Assembly: GCA_023266195.1 (NCBI GenBank)
Contig: JAHFRP010000004.1
Span: 173,604-237,603, forward strand
Length of the DNA: 64,000 bases
Origin: Sulfuricella sp.
Lineage (GTDB): Bacteria > Pseudomonadota > Gammaproteobacteria > Burkholderiales > Sulfuricellaceae
Reading direction: 5' to 3'
Positions 1 to 11,812 of the stretch are shown here, piece by piece. Numbering within the stretch: position 1 is the stretch's first letter; every line of letters begins with the position of its first letter. The notes under the pieces were generated by a model that was not told where the DNA came from, made no database searches, and was given only the letters and a program-made list of their open reading frames with translations. Position numbers and translations under genes: made by a program.

Positions 1-58
1 CCGCAGACGGCAGCGCCCAAAAACGGTAAAATCTCAAAATTTCGTGCAACCAACTTAA

Positions 59-87
59 TTTCAAATATTTGCCAAATCGCTTATAAT
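59..87 (+). promoter_or_regulatory. Predicted sigma-70 promoter of zapD-yacG
   Basis: A perfect TATAAT lies at 82-87 and a TTTCAA -35 at 59-64, separated by 17 bp. Transcription would begin near 94. This rules out the TTG at 89 as a practical start for zapD and favours the GTG at 119. Confidence 0.6.
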
Positions 88-118
88 TTTGCAAAATTTG
101 CCGATTCCAGGGCCGCCA

Positions 119-874
119 GTGATCATTTACGACCATCCTCTTAATGAGCGGGTTCGCACTCTGCTGCGATTGGAGGATCTGTACGTCAAGGTAAAGCACT
201 TTTCCGCGCTGTCCGACCGGATGGAGCATCACGCGGCTCTGTTGACCTTGTTTGAAATTCAGGAAGTCGCCTGCCGCGCTGACCTCAAATCCGACCTGCT
301 GCAGGAGTTGGAGCGGCAAAAACATACCTTGGAAGCCCTGCGCAACAATCCCGCCATTTCCGAACAAGCCTTGAACGAAGTATTGCTCGACATCGACAGC
401 GTCGCTAGCAGCCTGCATGGAATGTCCGGCAAAGTCGGCCAGCACCTGCGCGAGAACGAATGGCTGATGAGCATCAAGCAGCGCACCAGCATCCCCGGCG
501 GCGTATGCGAATTCGACCTGCCGTCTTACCACTTCTGGCTGAACCAGGACGAAGCCTTGCGGCGCCAGGACTTGGCTTCATGGCTGGCGCCGATGCTGCC
601 GATCCGCGATGGCATGGCCATCGTCCTGCGCATGCTGCGCGACAGCGGAAAAACCAGCCGCCACACCGCAACGCACGGCGCCTACCAGCAAATGCTGAGC
701 GGCCGGATCGCGCAGATGCTGCGCATCTCGGTCGCGCAGAGTTTGCCCTGCTTTCCGGAAATCAGCGCCAACAAGTACGCCATCAACATCCGCTTCACCA
801 CCCTGGGCGGCACCCAGAAACCCAGAGGGTGCAACGTCGACGTGGAATTCGGGCTGACCCTTTGCAACTTGTAG
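119..874 (+). CDS. zapD: Cell division protein ZapD (YacF family)
   Basis: ZapD is a cytoplasmic all-helical factor that cross-links FtsZ protofilaments at the Z-ring. The conserved start of the family, YDHPLNERVRTLLRLEDL, is present, and the protein runs to about 251 residues, normal for the family. I chose the GTG at 119 because it puts the first residues directly before YDHP, has an AGGG 6 bp upstream, and follows the predicted promoter. A TTG at 89 in the same frame falls inside or next to the -10 box. It is followed after 45 bp by yacG, the usual zapD-yacG pairing. Confidence 0.93.
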   Translation: MIIYDHPLNERVRTLLRLEDLYVKVKHFSALSDRMEHHAALLTLFEIQEVACRADLKSDLLQELERQKHTLEALRNNPAISEQALNEVLLDIDSVASSLHGMSGKVGQHLRENEWLMSIKQRTSIPGGVCEFDLPSYHFWLNQDEALRRQDLASWLAPMLPIRDGMAIVLRMLRDSGKTSRHTATHGAYQQMLSGRIAQMLRISVAQSLPCFPEISANKYAINIRFTTLGGTQKPRGCNVDVEFGLTLCNL

Positions 875-919
875 GCAACCAATCGGCAACAGATTCGTTG
901 CGACGCGACCCTGGCACAA

Positions 920-1126
920 ATGAAATCCGCATCAAAACCCAATCCACTCACCGTACCCTGCCCGATGTGCGGCAGAGCCGCCCTGTTCAGTCCGGAAAAT
1001 AAATTTCGCCCCTTCTGCTCTGAACGCTGCAAACTGGTCGACCTCGGGCAATGGGCTACGGAAAGTTATCGCATCCCCTTGGCCGAAGGTGGCGAGGCGA
1101 GGAACGGCGAAGACGAGCTGAATTAG
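920..1126 (+). CDS. yacG: DNA gyrase inhibitor YacG
   Basis: Small zinc protein of 68 aa whose homologues bind GyrB and inhibit gyrase. The zinc ligands are C14, C17, C33 and C37 (CPMC and CSERC), followed by the family signature KLVDLGQW. The acidic, disordered tail is also typical. It lies 45 bp after zapD and is probably co-transcribed with it. Length and ligands are complete. Confidence 0.95.
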   Translation: MKSASKPNPLTVPCPMCGRAALFSPENKFRPFCSERCKLVDLGQWATESYRIPLAEGGEARNGEDELN

Positions 1127-1145
1127 CGGGGTGTCGAACCAGGAA

Positions 1146-1204
1146 AAAACAGGCGAAGAAGCAGAGTTTGCATGGAGCAAATGGGCATTCTGAGCCTGTT
1201 TTTG
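1146..1204 (+). terminator. Possible terminator after yacG
   Basis: A 9-bp outer inverted repeat (AAAACAGGC at 1146-1154, GCCTGTTTT at 1194-1202) encloses a 5-bp inner stem (TTTGC/GCAAA at 1167-1181) and ends in a short T run. The long loop makes this only a weak candidate. Confidence 0.3.
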
Positions 1205-1250
1205 ACCACGCATCACGCCACCACCGTAGTTTTTCAACACCCTGTTGGGG

Positions 1251-1676
1251 CTATTTTTTCGCGACGAAAGGAATCTGCACCCTTTTCCCGTCATCGAGTT
1301 CTAGCGTCATGATCCAGCTGCTGGTGCCGCTTACGCAGACCGGCAAGATAATTTTTCCATGCCACAAGCCATCGGCCGAGCGCTCCAACACGTAACGGTT
1401 CGGCCCCATATCCATGCCCTGCATGGCGAAATTGGCGGCCATCCGTTCCGCCCCCGACGCCTGCACCGTTAGCTCGAATGGCTGAAGCGGAACCGGGTTG
1501 GATAAGAACCGGACCTGGGCCACTTGGTCCCCGAACCGCACCCGGCAGCCACCCACCGGGTCGGCGCATTGCACCACCGGCGCCGGGCCGGCATCGCGGC
1601 CGATGAAACGGGGGAGTGCAAGCGCAAGCAACACCGGCAAAAGCAGCAAAATCGGCCACAATTTTTTTGCATTCAT
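1251..1676 (-). CDS. Membrane-anchored FixH/YtkA-like protein of unknown function
   Basis: About 141 aa. An N-terminal hydrophobic segment (residues 6-22, LWPILLLLPVLLALALP) is followed by an extracytoplasmic domain. This contains a Cys pair (QCADPVGGC), a Met-rich motif MQGMDMGPNRY, and the pattern DGLWHGKIILPVCVSG. That layout resembles the FixH/YtkA-like domain of proteins associated with cytochrome oxidase or copper. The start at MNAKK removes 15 residues of a longer frame that begins right after the neighbouring Nudix gene's stop. The Met and Cys residues suggest metal binding, but this is inference and no partner genes are adjacent. Confidence 0.6.
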   Translation of the reverse strand: MNAKKLWPILLLLPVLLALALPRFIGRDAGPAPVVQCADPVGGCRVRFGDQVAQVRFLSNPVPLQPFELTVQASGAERMAANFAMQGMDMGPNRYVLERSADGLWHGKIILPVCVSGTSSWIMTLELDDGKRVQIPFVAKK

Positions 1677-1721
1677 CGTATCGATCCTCGTAACTGTCGA
1701 ATAGTATTCAGCACTTTTCAC

Positions 1722-2675
1722 TCAGGGCTCAGGGCTGATTTCACCCCAAGCCCCGCGCAACATGGCGATGCCGTGGGCGCCGTGGCGCCAGGCATCGTCC
1801 ATATCCGCCCCGGCCAGGCCGCCCAGAGCATAGACCGGCATCGGCATGCCTTCCACCAGACGGGCAAAGGTCTCCCAGCCCAGGACCGGCGCACCGGGGT
1901 GGCTCTGGGTCGGCTTCACCGGCGACAGCACGGCGAAATCCATGCCCAGTTCGGCCGCCCGCTCCAGCTCGCGCTGGTCGTGGCAGGAGGCGCCCGCCAG
2001 CGCGACGTCCGGACGGGTCGCCAGCGCCGTCAGTTGCGCCGAGGTCAGCTGCACACCGTCGGCCCCCACTGCACGGGCCAGCGCCCAATCGCCGTTGATC
2101 ACCACGCGCGCGGCATAAGCATGCGCACGCTCGACCACCTGGGCGGACAAGGCATGCAGAGCTGCCGCCGCCATGTTCTTCTCGCGCACCTGAATCAGCT
2201 TGACCCCTCGTTGCAGGGCGGACTCCAGGCGCTTCATGAACGGCTCGATGCCGAACGCGGCGGCGCGGCTGACGGCATAAACCGGGGGCAGCGTCAGCGC
2301 GTTCAGAATCGGGCCGTTGGCCGGCAATAGCGGCGCCACCTCCACCGCATCCGGCATCTGCCAGGACAGGCGCTGGTTTTCCTTGCCGTGCGGCTCGCCG
2401 TGCCAGCCGGTCACGCGAAAGAAATGCAGCCGCACCGTCGCGTGGGGATAGGCGTAGACCCGCGTCAGCCAGGGGTGCGCGATTTCCACCGCGATGCCCA
2501 GCTCCTCGTGCAGCTCGCGTACCAGGGCGTGATAGGGCGACTCGCCCGCCTCGATCTTGCCGCCGGGAAACTCCCACCATCCAGCGTAGGGCTTGCCGAC
2601 GGGGCGCTCGGCCAACAAAAACGAGCCGTCCGGCTTCTGCACCACGGCGGCGGCGACTTCGAGCACCGCGTTCAT
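1722..2675 (-). CDS. Nudix hydrolase (MutT type) fused to a ThiE/TenI-like domain
   Basis: 317 aa. Residues 1-130 form a MutT-like Nudix domain with the Nudix box from G39 (GGKIEAGES...RELHEELG), predicted to remove oxidised (d)GTP. Residues about 135-317 resemble a thiamine phosphate synthase/TenI barrel (LIQVREKN, VVINGD, SPVKPTQSHPGAPVLGW, ALGG). The ThiE phosphate motif is degenerate: GVQLTSAQL replaces the usual GVHLGQEDL, so thiamine synthesis is doubtful. This Nudix-ThiE fusion is a common proteobacterial arrangement. The ATG at 2675 overlaps the upstream ATPase stop by 4 bp (ATGA). The last residues are encoded by a short tandem repeat (CTCAGGG type). Confidence 0.85.
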   Translation of the reverse strand: MNAVLEVAAAVVQKPDGSFLLAERPVGKPYAGWWEFPGGKIEAGESPYHALVRELHEELGIAVEIAHPWLTRVYAYPHATVRLHFFRVTGWHGEPHGKENQRLSWQMPDAVEVAPLLPANGPILNALTLPPVYAVSRAAAFGIEPFMKRLESALQRGVKLIQVREKNMAAAALHALSAQVVERAHAYAARVVINGDWALARAVGADGVQLTSAQLTALATRPDVALAGASCHDQRELERAAELGMDFAVLSPVKPTQSHPGAPVLGWETFARLVEGMPMPVYALGGLAGADMDDAWRHGAHGIAMLRGAWGEISPEP

Positions 2676-3571
2676 CCAGCGCCCTCCGCACCTTGCCGCC
2701 CGGCCCAGTCGCGGGCGAATTGCCACGCCACCCGGCCGTTGCGCGAACCGCGGGAAAGCGCCCATTGCAGCGCCTCGCGCCGCACCAGATCGGGATCGGG
2801 GTGCGGCGCCTTGAATACTTCGAGCCAATGGCCGACGATGGAAAGGTACTGCTCCTGGTCGAAAGGGTAGAACGACAACCACAGGCCGAAACGCTCGGAC
2901 AGGGATATCTTCTCCTCGGTCGCCTCGCCCGGATGCACTTCGTCGCCGACACGCCGTGTTTCGAGATTTTCCGCCATGTATTCCGGCATCAGGTGGCGAC
3001 GGTTCGAGGTGGCGTAGACCAGCACGTTGTCCGCGGCGCCGCTGACGCTGCCGTCCAGCGCCACCTTGAGCGCCTTGTAGCCGGGCTCTTCGGCCTCGAA
3101 GGAAAGATCGTCGCAATAAATGATGAAGCGCTCCGGGCGGGCATAGAGCAGTTCGGCGATATCCGGCAGATCCACCAGATCCTGCTTGTCCACCTCGATC
3201 AGGCGCAGCCCCTTGGCCGCGTACTTGCCGAGCAGCGCCTTCACCAGGGACGACTTGCCCGTGCCGCGCGCGCCGGTCAGCAGGGCGTTGTTGGCGGGAC
3301 GGCCTGCCACGAACTGGCGCGTATTGCGGTCGATCTGCTTTTTCTGTTCATCGATATCCTGCAGGTCGTTCAGGCGAATGCGATGGGGATGCGCGACCGG
3401 CTGGAGAAAGCCGGCCGTGCCGCGCTTGCGCCAGCGGTGGGCACTCGCACCCCAGTCCGGCGCCGGCAGCGGAGCGGGAAGAACCTGCTCCAGGCGCGCC
3501 AGCACACCCTCGGCGCGGACGAGCAGGCGAGCCCAGCCGGACTCGACAGGGTCAGGTTCGGTATTCGGCAT
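2672..3571 (-). CDS. DUF815-family AAA+ ATPase
   Basis: About 299 aa from MPNTEPD. The central domain carries Walker [10 protein letters not shown] (about residues 100-108) and a Walker B-like stretch IIYCDDLSF (about 148). The family is typically cytoplasmic and its substrate is not established. It sits in the argJ - DUF815 - mutT order seen in many betaproteobacteria. Its 5' end overlaps the argJ 3' end by 20 bp and its stop overlaps the Nudix gene start by 4 bp, so the three are translationally coupled. Confidence 0.85.
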   Translation of the reverse strand: MPNTEPDPVESGWARLLVRAEGVLARLEQVLPAPLPAPDWGASAHRWRKRGTAGFLQPVAHPHRIRLNDLQDIDEQKKQIDRNTRQFVAGRPANNALLTGARGTGKSSLVKALLGKYAAKGLRLIEVDKQDLVDLPDIAELLYARPERFIIYCDDLSFEAEEPGYKALKVALDGSVSGAADNVLVYATSNRRHLMPEYMAENLETRRVGDEVHPGEATEEKISLSERFGLWLSFYPFDQEQYLSIVGHWLEVFKAPHPDPDLVRREALQWALSRGSRNGRVAWQFARDWAGRQGAEGAG

Positions 3572-4781
3572 TGATCTTGACGTAATCGTAGGAAAAATCG
3601 CAGGTCCATACCGTCGCCGCCGCCGGCCCGCGGCCAAGCAGCACCCGCACGGTGATTTCCGCGGCCCGCATCACGCGCTGGCCGTCCTCTTCCCGGTAGC
3701 TCGCCGCCCGGCCGCCCTTTTCCGCCACCAGCACGTCGCCCAGATAAAGCCTGATCCCGTCCACATCCAGGTCGGCGATGCCGGCGTAGCCGATGGCGGC
3801 GAGTATCCGCCCGAGATTGGGGTCGGAGGCGAAGAACGCCGTCTTGACCAGCGGCGAGTGGGCGATCGCATAGCCCACCTGGCGGCACTCCGCCGCGCTG
3901 GCACCGCCTTCCACCGCGATAGTGATGAACTTGGTCGCGCCTTCGCCATCCCGCACGATGGCCTGGGCCAGCACCTGCGCCACCTCGATCACCGCCTCGC
4001 GCAGGGCGGCGTACTCCGCGCTGGCGGCATCGTTGATTTCCGGGACATCCGCGGCGCCGGTGGCGATCAGCATGAAGGAATCGTTGGTCGAAGTGTCGCC
4101 GTCCACCGTGATGCAGTTGAAAGAGCGGTCGGCGGCGTGGCGCACCAGCCCGTCCAGCAGGGCCTGGCTGACCGCCGCGTCGGTGGCGACGTAGCCGAGC
4201 ATGGTCGCCATGTTGGGATGGATCATGCCGGAGCCCTTGGCGATGCCGGTGACGGTCACCGTCGCGCCGCCCAGGGCGATCTGCTTCGATGCCGCCTTGG
4301 GCACGATGTCGGTGGTCATGATCGCCTGCGCCGCATCGAACCAGCTGGCCTCATCGAGATTCGCCACCGCCGCCGGCAGGCCGGCGATCAGCTTGTCCAC
4401 CGGCAGCGGCTCCAGAATCACGCCGGTCGAGAACGGCAGCACCTGCTCCGGTTCGCAGCCCAACAGCCGCGCCGCTTCCGCGCAGGTGCGCCGGGCGCGG
4501 CCGATGCCGTCCTCGCCGGTGCCGGCATTGGCATTGCCGGTGTTCACCACCAGCGCGCGGATTCCCTTGCCTGCGGCAAGATGGGCCTTGCACAAGGTCA
4601 CCGGCGCGGCGCAAAAGCGGTTCTGGGTGAATACCCCGGCCACCCGCGCCCTTTCACCGAGGCGCATCACCAGCAAATCCTTGCGGTCGGCTTTCTTGAT
4701 GCCGGCTTCGGCGATGCCGAGGGCGATGCCTTTGACGGGCAGCAGTTGGGCGGGATTGGGCGGGGGGAGATTGACGGGCAT
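3552..4781 (-). CDS. argJ: Bifunctional ornithine acetyltransferase / N-acetylglutamate synthase
   Basis: 409 aa. ArgJ transfers the acetyl group of N-acetylornithine to glutamate (cyclic arginine pathway) and may also make N-acetylglutamate from acetyl-CoA. The self-cleavage site is visible as [14 protein letters not shown], with the nucleophilic threonine at about T193. NTGNANAGTG and the STGVI motif are present, and the C-terminus keeps the conserved NAEYRT ending. It is first of the argJ-DUF815-Nudix set. A repeat element lies immediately upstream (4812-4892), so its promoter must be close to the start codon or within the repeat. Confidence 0.97.
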   Translation of the reverse strand: MPVNLPPPNPAQLLPVKGIALGIAEAGIKKADRKDLLVMRLGERARVAGVFTQNRFCAAPVTLCKAHLAAGKGIRALVVNTGNANAGTGEDGIGRARRTCAEAARLLGCEPEQVLPFSTGVILEPLPVDKLIAGLPAAVANLDEASWFDAAQAIMTTDIVPKAASKQIALGGATVTVTGIAKGSGMIHPNMATMLGYVATDAAVSQALLDGLVRHAADRSFNCITVDGDTSTNDSFMLIATGAADVPEINDAASAEYAALREAVIEVAQVLAQAIVRDGEGATKFITIAVEGGASAAECRQVGYAIAHSPLVKTAFFASDPNLGRILAAIGYAGIADLDVDGIRLYLGDVLVAEKGGRAASYREEDGQRVMRAAEITVRVLLGRGPAAATVWTCDFSYDYVKINAEYRT

Positions 4782-4811
4782 GGCGAATCCTGATCAATTG
4801 TATAACGTAAT

Positions 4812-4892
4812 ACTCGCGAAGCGAGACCTCGTCCCCCTCTCCCGCTGGCGGGAGAGGGCCGGGGAGAGGGAAAACGATCATGGCGAATCGAT
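4812..4892. repeat. Palindromic CCCTCTCCC/GGGAGAGGG element, minimal core
   Basis: A CGCGAAGCGAGACCTCG-type left arm is followed by CCCCCTCTCCC, a short core, GGGAGAGGG, GGGGAGAGGG and the right arm ATGGCGAATCG. The same arms and blocks recur at 41035-41172 and 54625-54775, and the inner blocks recur inside murC, murF and at 28895-28922. Confidence 0.8.
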
Positions 4893-4973
4893 ATTTCATC
4901 GATTCAGCGCGGCTGATTCGCCATGACCAGTTGGACTAGCGCCATTTTAACAGCCGGAACCCGGCGAAGAAAT

Positions 4974-5001
4974 AAAAAAGGCCGGCATTTCTGCCGGCCT
5001 T
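4974..5001 (-). terminator. Rho-independent terminator of secA
   Basis: On the minus strand AAGGCCGGCA, GAAA loop, TGCCGGCCTT form a perfect 10-bp stem followed by a T run. It is 40 bp downstream of the secA stop codon. Confidence 0.9.
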
Positions 5002-5040
5002 CCACCAGTCGCCTCCCTCGGAGAGGCGGAGCAAAGCGCC

Positions 5041-7764
<2,724 letters not shown>

Positions 7765-7787
7765 GGATTTTCAGGAAGAAAAATAAA

Positions 7788-7819
7788 CAAAAAGCCAGCG
7801 CCGCATGCCGGCGTTGGCC
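7788..7819 (-). terminator. Terminator between the M23 peptidase gene and secA
   Basis: On the minus strand GCCAACGCCG, loop, CGGCGCTGGC (one mismatch) is followed by TTTTTG. It lies downstream of the peptidase stop and upstream of secA. Confidence 0.7.
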
Positions 7820-7856
7820 GTCGATTCAATAAATTGCCCGATTCGATAAAGGCAAG

Positions 7857-8771
7857 TCAGCTTGCCTGCAAATAGTGCTCCGGATTTTGCGCCGCGCCAT
7901 TGTGGCGCACCTCGAAATGCAGGTGGGGGCCGGTGGAGCGGCCGGTGTTGCCCACCTCGCCGATTTTCTGGCCCTTCATCACCACGTCACCGACCTTGAC
8001 CAGCATTTTCGAAGCATGGGCATAGCGGCTGATCAGGCCGTTGCCATGGTCGATCTCCATCATATTACCATAGCCGGCATAAGTATCCGAATAAACCACG
8101 ATCCCGCCGCCGGCGGCATAAATCGGCGTGCCCGGGTCGGCCATGAAATCGACGCCTTCGTGAAACGCCTTCTGGCCGGTAAAAGGATCGAGGCGCCAGC
8201 CGAAGTTGGACGAATACCAGCCGATCGTGACGGGGCGCACGGTCGGCAGGGCGACTTTCTTCGCATCCAGTTGTACCTGCATCGTTTCCATCAGGCCGAG
8301 CTGATCGGAGCGGTCTTCCAGTTTGTGCATGAAGGCGTCGATCTGCTGGTTGAATTCGCCCATGGTCAGGTCGTGCGACGGCACGCTCGATTCCGCGCCG
8401 CCCCGCCCCGGCGCCTTGCCGAAATTGAATTCCTGCCTGCCGATGCCATTCAATTTTCCAAGCCGCTCGCCGAGGGAATCGAGCCGCAGCATCTGGGATT
8501 GCATCTGGCCGAGCTTGACCGCCATGGCATTCAGGTTCTCCCGCATGTAAACCTGGCTTTTCGCCGCTTCGGAACTCTGCGCGCTCAACACCAGGGATTG
8601 CAGGTACGGATGGGGAATGTCCGCCGCATGGAACAGCAGCAAATAGGTAAAGACGATGGCCAACAACAGCGGAAAGGCAACGAGCGCGGCAGCCAGCGCC
8701 ATCACCTGGCCGTGGCCCAGCGCCACGGTCTTCCCCTTTGCCAATCGACCGGAAACTAGAATAATATTCAT
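7857..8771 (-). CDS. M23/LytM-type peptidase, inner-membrane anchored
   Basis: 304 aa. An N-terminal transmembrane segment (about residues 24-46), then a coiled-coil-like region, then a LytM domain. The zinc ligands are HEGVD and HLHFEVRH, with ISRYAHAS between, so the enzyme looks catalytically competent. Such proteins cut peptide cross-links in peptidoglycan or activate amidases. It is in the secA neighbourhood, as commonly in betaproteobacteria. The ATG at 8771 is only 26 bp from the start of divergent dciA; a TTG at 8798 would make the two genes overlap. Confidence 0.9.
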   Translation of the reverse strand: MNIILVSGRLAKGKTVALGHGQVMALAAALVAFPLLLAIVFTYLLLFHAADIPHPYLQSLVLSAQSSEAAKSQVYMRENLNAMAVKLGQMQSQMLRLDSLGERLGKLNGIGRQEFNFGKAPGRGGAESSVPSHDLTMGEFNQQIDAFMHKLEDRSDQLGLMETMQVQLDAKKVALPTVRPVTIGWYSSNFGWRLDPFTGQKAFHEGVDFMADPGTPIYAAGGGIVVYSDTYAGYGNMMEIDHGNGLISRYAHASKMLVKVGDVVMKGQKIGEVGNTGRSTGPHLHFEVRHNGAAQNPEHYLQAS

Positions 8772-8797
8772 CGTTCGCCCTGTTATTATTCGCCCCA

Positions 8798-9232
8798 ATG
8801 CCCGCCGAGACCGCTAGTTCTTTTTTGCATTCCGCGCCCAACCTGCATACCCTGTTGCAGGAGGCAAACAAACTGCTGGCGCTGCAAACGGCCTGGAACG
8901 ACATCGCGCCACGGCCGCTGGCGGCCGCATCCACGGTGGGGACGCTGCACGGGCAGGCCATGATCGTCTACGCGAACAACGGTGCGGTCGCCGCCAAATT
9001 GCGGCAGCTAGCACCCAGCCTGCAGGCAAAATTCCAGGAACGGGGGATCGAGGTTACTGCAATTCGGGTGGATGTGCAAGTTGCGGCGCCGCAACTCGGC
9101 AGCAAACCGAAGAGCCGGACAATTAGCCGCAACGCATTGAATAATATTGAACAACTCGAAAGCGGCCTGAGCGAGTCGCCGCTCAAGAACGCCCTTATGA
9201 CTTTAATCCGGCACCATTCAGAAGCTGTTTAA
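8798..9232 (+). CDS. DUF721 protein, DciA-like
   Basis: 144 aa. The DUF721 domain covers about residues 10-100 (LLALQTAWNDIAPRPLAAAS...LRQLAPSLQAKF). DciA proteins of this family recruit or load the replicative helicase DnaB in bacteria lacking DnaC. The assignment rests on the domain pattern and neighbourhood. The last codons and the TAA stop come from the terminal inverted repeat of the element at 9220-9365, so the natural C-terminus has probably been replaced. Confidence 0.8.
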   Translation: MPAETASSFLHSAPNLHTLLQEANKLLALQTAWNDIAPRPLAAASTVGTLHGQAMIVYANNGAVAAKLRQLAPSLQAKFQERGIEVTAIRVDVQVAAPQLGSKPKSRTISRNALNNIEQLESGLSESPLKNALMTLIRHHSEAV

Positions 9233-9365
9233 TAAATTACTGCGCGGCCGCGATGCGGGGTCGGGCGGTGCTCGGAATCCTCATGTACTTCACGTACATT
9301 CCGGTTCCTCCGCTCCGGCCTCCTCCACCTCACAGCCGCTCGCTACATTTTTTAAAACAGCTTCT
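9220..9365. repeat. 146-bp MITE-like element with 13-14-bp terminal inverted repeats
   Basis: The left end AGAAGCTGTTTAA (9220-9232) is the near-perfect inverse of TTAAAACAGCTTCT (9352-9365). The GC-rich interior codes for nothing recognisable. It lies exactly between dciA and the small membrane gene and provides the stop of the first and the first base of the stop of the second. Confidence 0.75.
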
Positions 9366-9553
9366 CAGAAAGCGTAAAGGATTAGCCGCCCCATCATCAG
9401 CAGCACGCCCAGCACCAGCAGAAAAACCGCAGAAAACCTGACCAGCTGCCAGGCGAAGCGAAGATAGCGCGCGTCGCGCTGGATCAGGAACATGGCCAGC
9501 GAAGCGACCAGCGCCGCCAGGATGAGATAAACGAACAGCCTCAGGACGAACAA
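9365..9553 (-). CDS. Small two-helix membrane protein, unknown function
   Basis: About 62 aa from a TTG at 9553, four bases after the lpxC stop. Two hydrophobic helices (LFVYLILAALVASLAMFLI and SAVFLLVLGVLLMMGRLIL) flank a basic loop. Longer versions of the frame overlap lpxC and are unlikely. The TGA stop straddles the end of a repeat element, so the C-terminus may be altered. I do not recognise the family. It is probably co-transcribed with lpxC. Confidence 0.5.
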   Translation of the reverse strand: MFVLRLFVYLILAALVASLAMFLIQRDARYLRFAWQLVRFSAVFLLVLGVLLMMGRLILYAF

Positions 9554-9557
9554 GCGT

Positions 9558-10472
9558 TCAGGCGACCTGGCTTTGCAGTCGCACCAAGGCGGCCGGCGCG
9601 TCTTCCTGGCGCTCGAAGCGGGCGAACTCCCACGCCTCGCCATCCGCCATCAAACTGCGCAGCAGCCGGTTGTTCAGGGCGTGGCCGGATTTGTAGCCGG
9701 TGAACGCGCCGATCAGCGGGTGCCCGAGCAGATACAGGTCGCCGATGGCGTCCAGCACCTTGTGCCTGACGAACTCGTCGTCGTAGCGCAAGCCGTCGCC
9801 GTTAAGGACGCGGAATTCGTCCATCACGATCGCATTGTCGAGGCTGCCGCCCAGCGCGAGGCCCTGGGAACGCATCGCCTCGACTTCGTGCATGAAGCCG
9901 AAAGTGCGGGCGCGCGCCACTTCCTTGACGTAGGAAGTATCGGCGAAATCCACTTCGACGGACTGGGCCGAATTGGACAGCACCGGATGGTCGAAGGCGA
10001 TGGTGAGGTTCAGCCTGAAACCAGGATGGGGATCGAAACGGACCCACTTGTCACCATCCTTCACCTCGATCGTTTTCCTGATGCGGATGAATTTTTTCGG
10101 CGCGGGCTGCTCCTCGATGCCGGCGGACTGGAGCAGAAAAACGAAGGGCGATGCGCTGCCGTCCATGATCGGCACTTCGGGGGCGGTCAGGTCCACGTAG
10201 GCATTGTCGATGCCCAAGCCAGCCAGCGCCGACATCAAATGCTCGACCGTGGCCACCTTGACCCCATTCTTCACCAGCGTCGAAGACAGCCGGGTCTCGC
10301 CGACGTTGTGCGGCTCGGCGCCGATATCCACCGGCTCGGCCAGGTCGACGCGGCGAAACACGATACCGGTATCGACCGCAGCCGGACGCAAGGTCAAATA
10401 CACCTTCTCCCCGGTGTGCAGTCCCACCCCGGTGGCGCGTATGACATTTCTCAGTGTCCGCTGTCTAAGCAT
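9558..10472 (-). CDS. lpxC: UDP-3-O-acyl-N-acetylglucosamine deacetylase
   Basis: 304 aa. LpxC is the committed, zinc-dependent step of lipid A synthesis. It starts [21 protein letters not shown], has the zinc ligand in [16 protein letters not shown], and the second histidine/aspartate cluster in [14 protein letters not shown] followed by the HALNN motif. Full length. It follows ftsZ in the usual position at the end of the dcw cluster but has its own predicted promoter at 10512-10541. Confidence 0.98.
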   Translation of the reverse strand: MLRQRTLRNVIRATGVGLHTGEKVYLTLRPAAVDTGIVFRRVDLAEPVDIGAEPHNVGETRLSSTLVKNGVKVATVEHLMSALAGLGIDNAYVDLTAPEVPIMDGSASPFVFLLQSAGIEEQPAPKKFIRIRKTIEVKDGDKWVRFDPHPGFRLNLTIAFDHPVLSNSAQSVEVDFADTSYVKEVARARTFGFMHEVEAMRSQGLALGGSLDNAIVMDEFRVLNGDGLRYDDEFVRHKVLDAIGDLYLLGHPLIGAFTGYKSGHALNNRLLRSLMADGEAWEFARFERQEDAPAALVRLQSQVA

Positions 10473-10511
10473 TTCATTCCATTAGGCATCATGCCATTTC
10501 GTTGGACCGGC

Positions 10512-10541
10512 ATTCTAGCACGACGAACGAGGACGGGCCAA
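10512..10541 (-). promoter_or_regulatory. Predicted lpxC promoter
   Basis: Minus strand: TTGGCC (10536-10541), 18-bp spacer, extended -10 TGC-TAGAAT (10512-10517). This leaves a leader of about 33 nt before lpxC. Confidence 0.5.
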
Positions 10542-10619
10542 CCGGAGCTCAATCAGGCCCTGCCCTAAGCATACACCTCATGGATCAGGCGTCGGCTGAC
10601 GCCACGCCCGCGCAGCCCG

Positions 10620-11768
10620 TCAATCCGCCTGCTTGCGCAGGAATGCCGGGATATCGAGCAATTCCACGCCGGACTGCTTCATCGCCTCGACCTGGGCGCC
10701 GCGCCGCTGACGCATCACCGCAGGCACATCCAGTTCGCCGTAATCCACCATCATCGGCTCGTTGTCGGTGCCGGTCTTGACAATGCTCAACGGCTTGGTC
10801 TGCTGGCGGTTGACTGCCGAACCCAGGCCGGTGGCCACCACCGTCACGCGCAGCTCGTCCTGCAGCGCATCGTCGAACACCGTGCCGAAAATCACCGTGG
10901 CGTCTTCCGCGGTAAAGCTGCGGATGGTGTTCATCACTTCGTACACTTCGTCCAGCTGCATGTCTTCGCTGGCCGAGATGTTGACCAGCACGCCGCGCGC
11001 GCCGGACAGGTTGACGTCCTCCAGCAGCGGACTCGCCACCGCCTGCTCGGCCGCCGTCTTGGCGCGGTCGGCGCCGGATGCCTGGGCCGAACCCATCATC
11101 GCCATGCCCATCTCGGACATCACGGTGCGCACGTCGGCAAAGTCGACGTTAATCATGCCGGTGCACTTGATCAGGTCGGAAATGCCGGCCACCGCGCCGT
11201 GCAGCACGCCGTCCGCCGCCTTGAACGCGTCGCGGAAGCCGATCTTGCCGCCCAGCACTTCCATCAGCTTGTCGTTGGGAATCACGATCAGCGAATCGAC
11301 ATGCTGCGACAGGGCTTCAATGCCGTCCAATGCCACCTTCATGCGCTTGCCTTCGAAGCCGAATGGCTTGGTCACCACCGCCACCGTCAGGATACCCAGC
11401 TCCTTGGCCACTTCGGCCACCACCGGCGCGGCGCCGGTGCCGGTGCCGCCGCCCATGCCCGCGGTGATGAACAGCATGTCGGCGCCGTCGATCAGCTCGG
11501 CGATGCGGTCGCGGTCTTCCAGCGCCGCCTCGCGGCCCACGCCGGGGTTGGCGCCTGCGCCCAGCCCCTTGGTGATGGAAGTTCCCAGTTGCACCGTCAC
11601 GTCGGCCTGATTGCGTTTCAGCGCCTGCGCGTCGGTATTGACGCAAATGAATTCGACCCCGTCCAGACCACTGGCGATCATGTGGTCCACCGCGTTGCCG
11701 CCGCAGCCGCCCACCCCGATCACTTTTATGACAGCATCCTGCGACAATGACTCCATGATTTCAAACAT
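10620..11768 (-). CDS. ftsZ: Cell division GTPase FtsZ
   Basis: 382 aa. Tubulin homologue forming the Z-ring. The G-box GGGTGTG is at residues 106-112, with GVGGCGGNAV near the N-terminus and NTDAQAL. The C-terminal conserved peptide that binds FtsA and ZapD is present as DIPAFLRKQAD. The start at 11768 is fixed by a strong AAGGAGG six bases upstream. A longer frame reaching into ftsA is a shadow. Confidence 0.99.
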   Translation of the reverse strand: MFEIMESLSQDAVIKVIGVGGCGGNAVDHMIASGLDGVEFICVNTDAQALKRNQADVTVQLGTSITKGLGAGANPGVGREAALEDRDRIAELIDGADMLFITAGMGGGTGTGAAPVVAEVAKELGILTVAVVTKPFGFEGKRMKVALDGIEALSQHVDSLIVIPNDKLMEVLGGKIGFRDAFKAADGVLHGAVAGISDLIKCTGMINVDFADVRTVMSEMGMAMMGSAQASGADRAKTAAEQAVASPLLEDVNLSGARGVLVNISASEDMQLDEVYEVMNTIRSFTAEDATVIFGTVFDDALQDELRVTVVATGLGSAVNRQQTKPLSIVKTGTDNEPMMVDYGELDVPAVMRQRRGAQVEAMKQSGVELLDIPAFLRKQAD

Positions 11769-11812
11769 GCCATCCTCCTTCGTTGTTACGCCCAAAGTAT
11801 TAAAATTCACCC

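Noticed and set aside
3186..4793. A 535-codon plus-strand open frame opposite argJ and the ATPase gene
   Set aside because: Antisense shadow; the minus strand carries complete conserved enzymes.
10593..10608. GGCGTC/GACGCC hairpin after ftsZ as a terminator
   Set aside because: A 6-bp stem is present but there is no T run on the minus strand.
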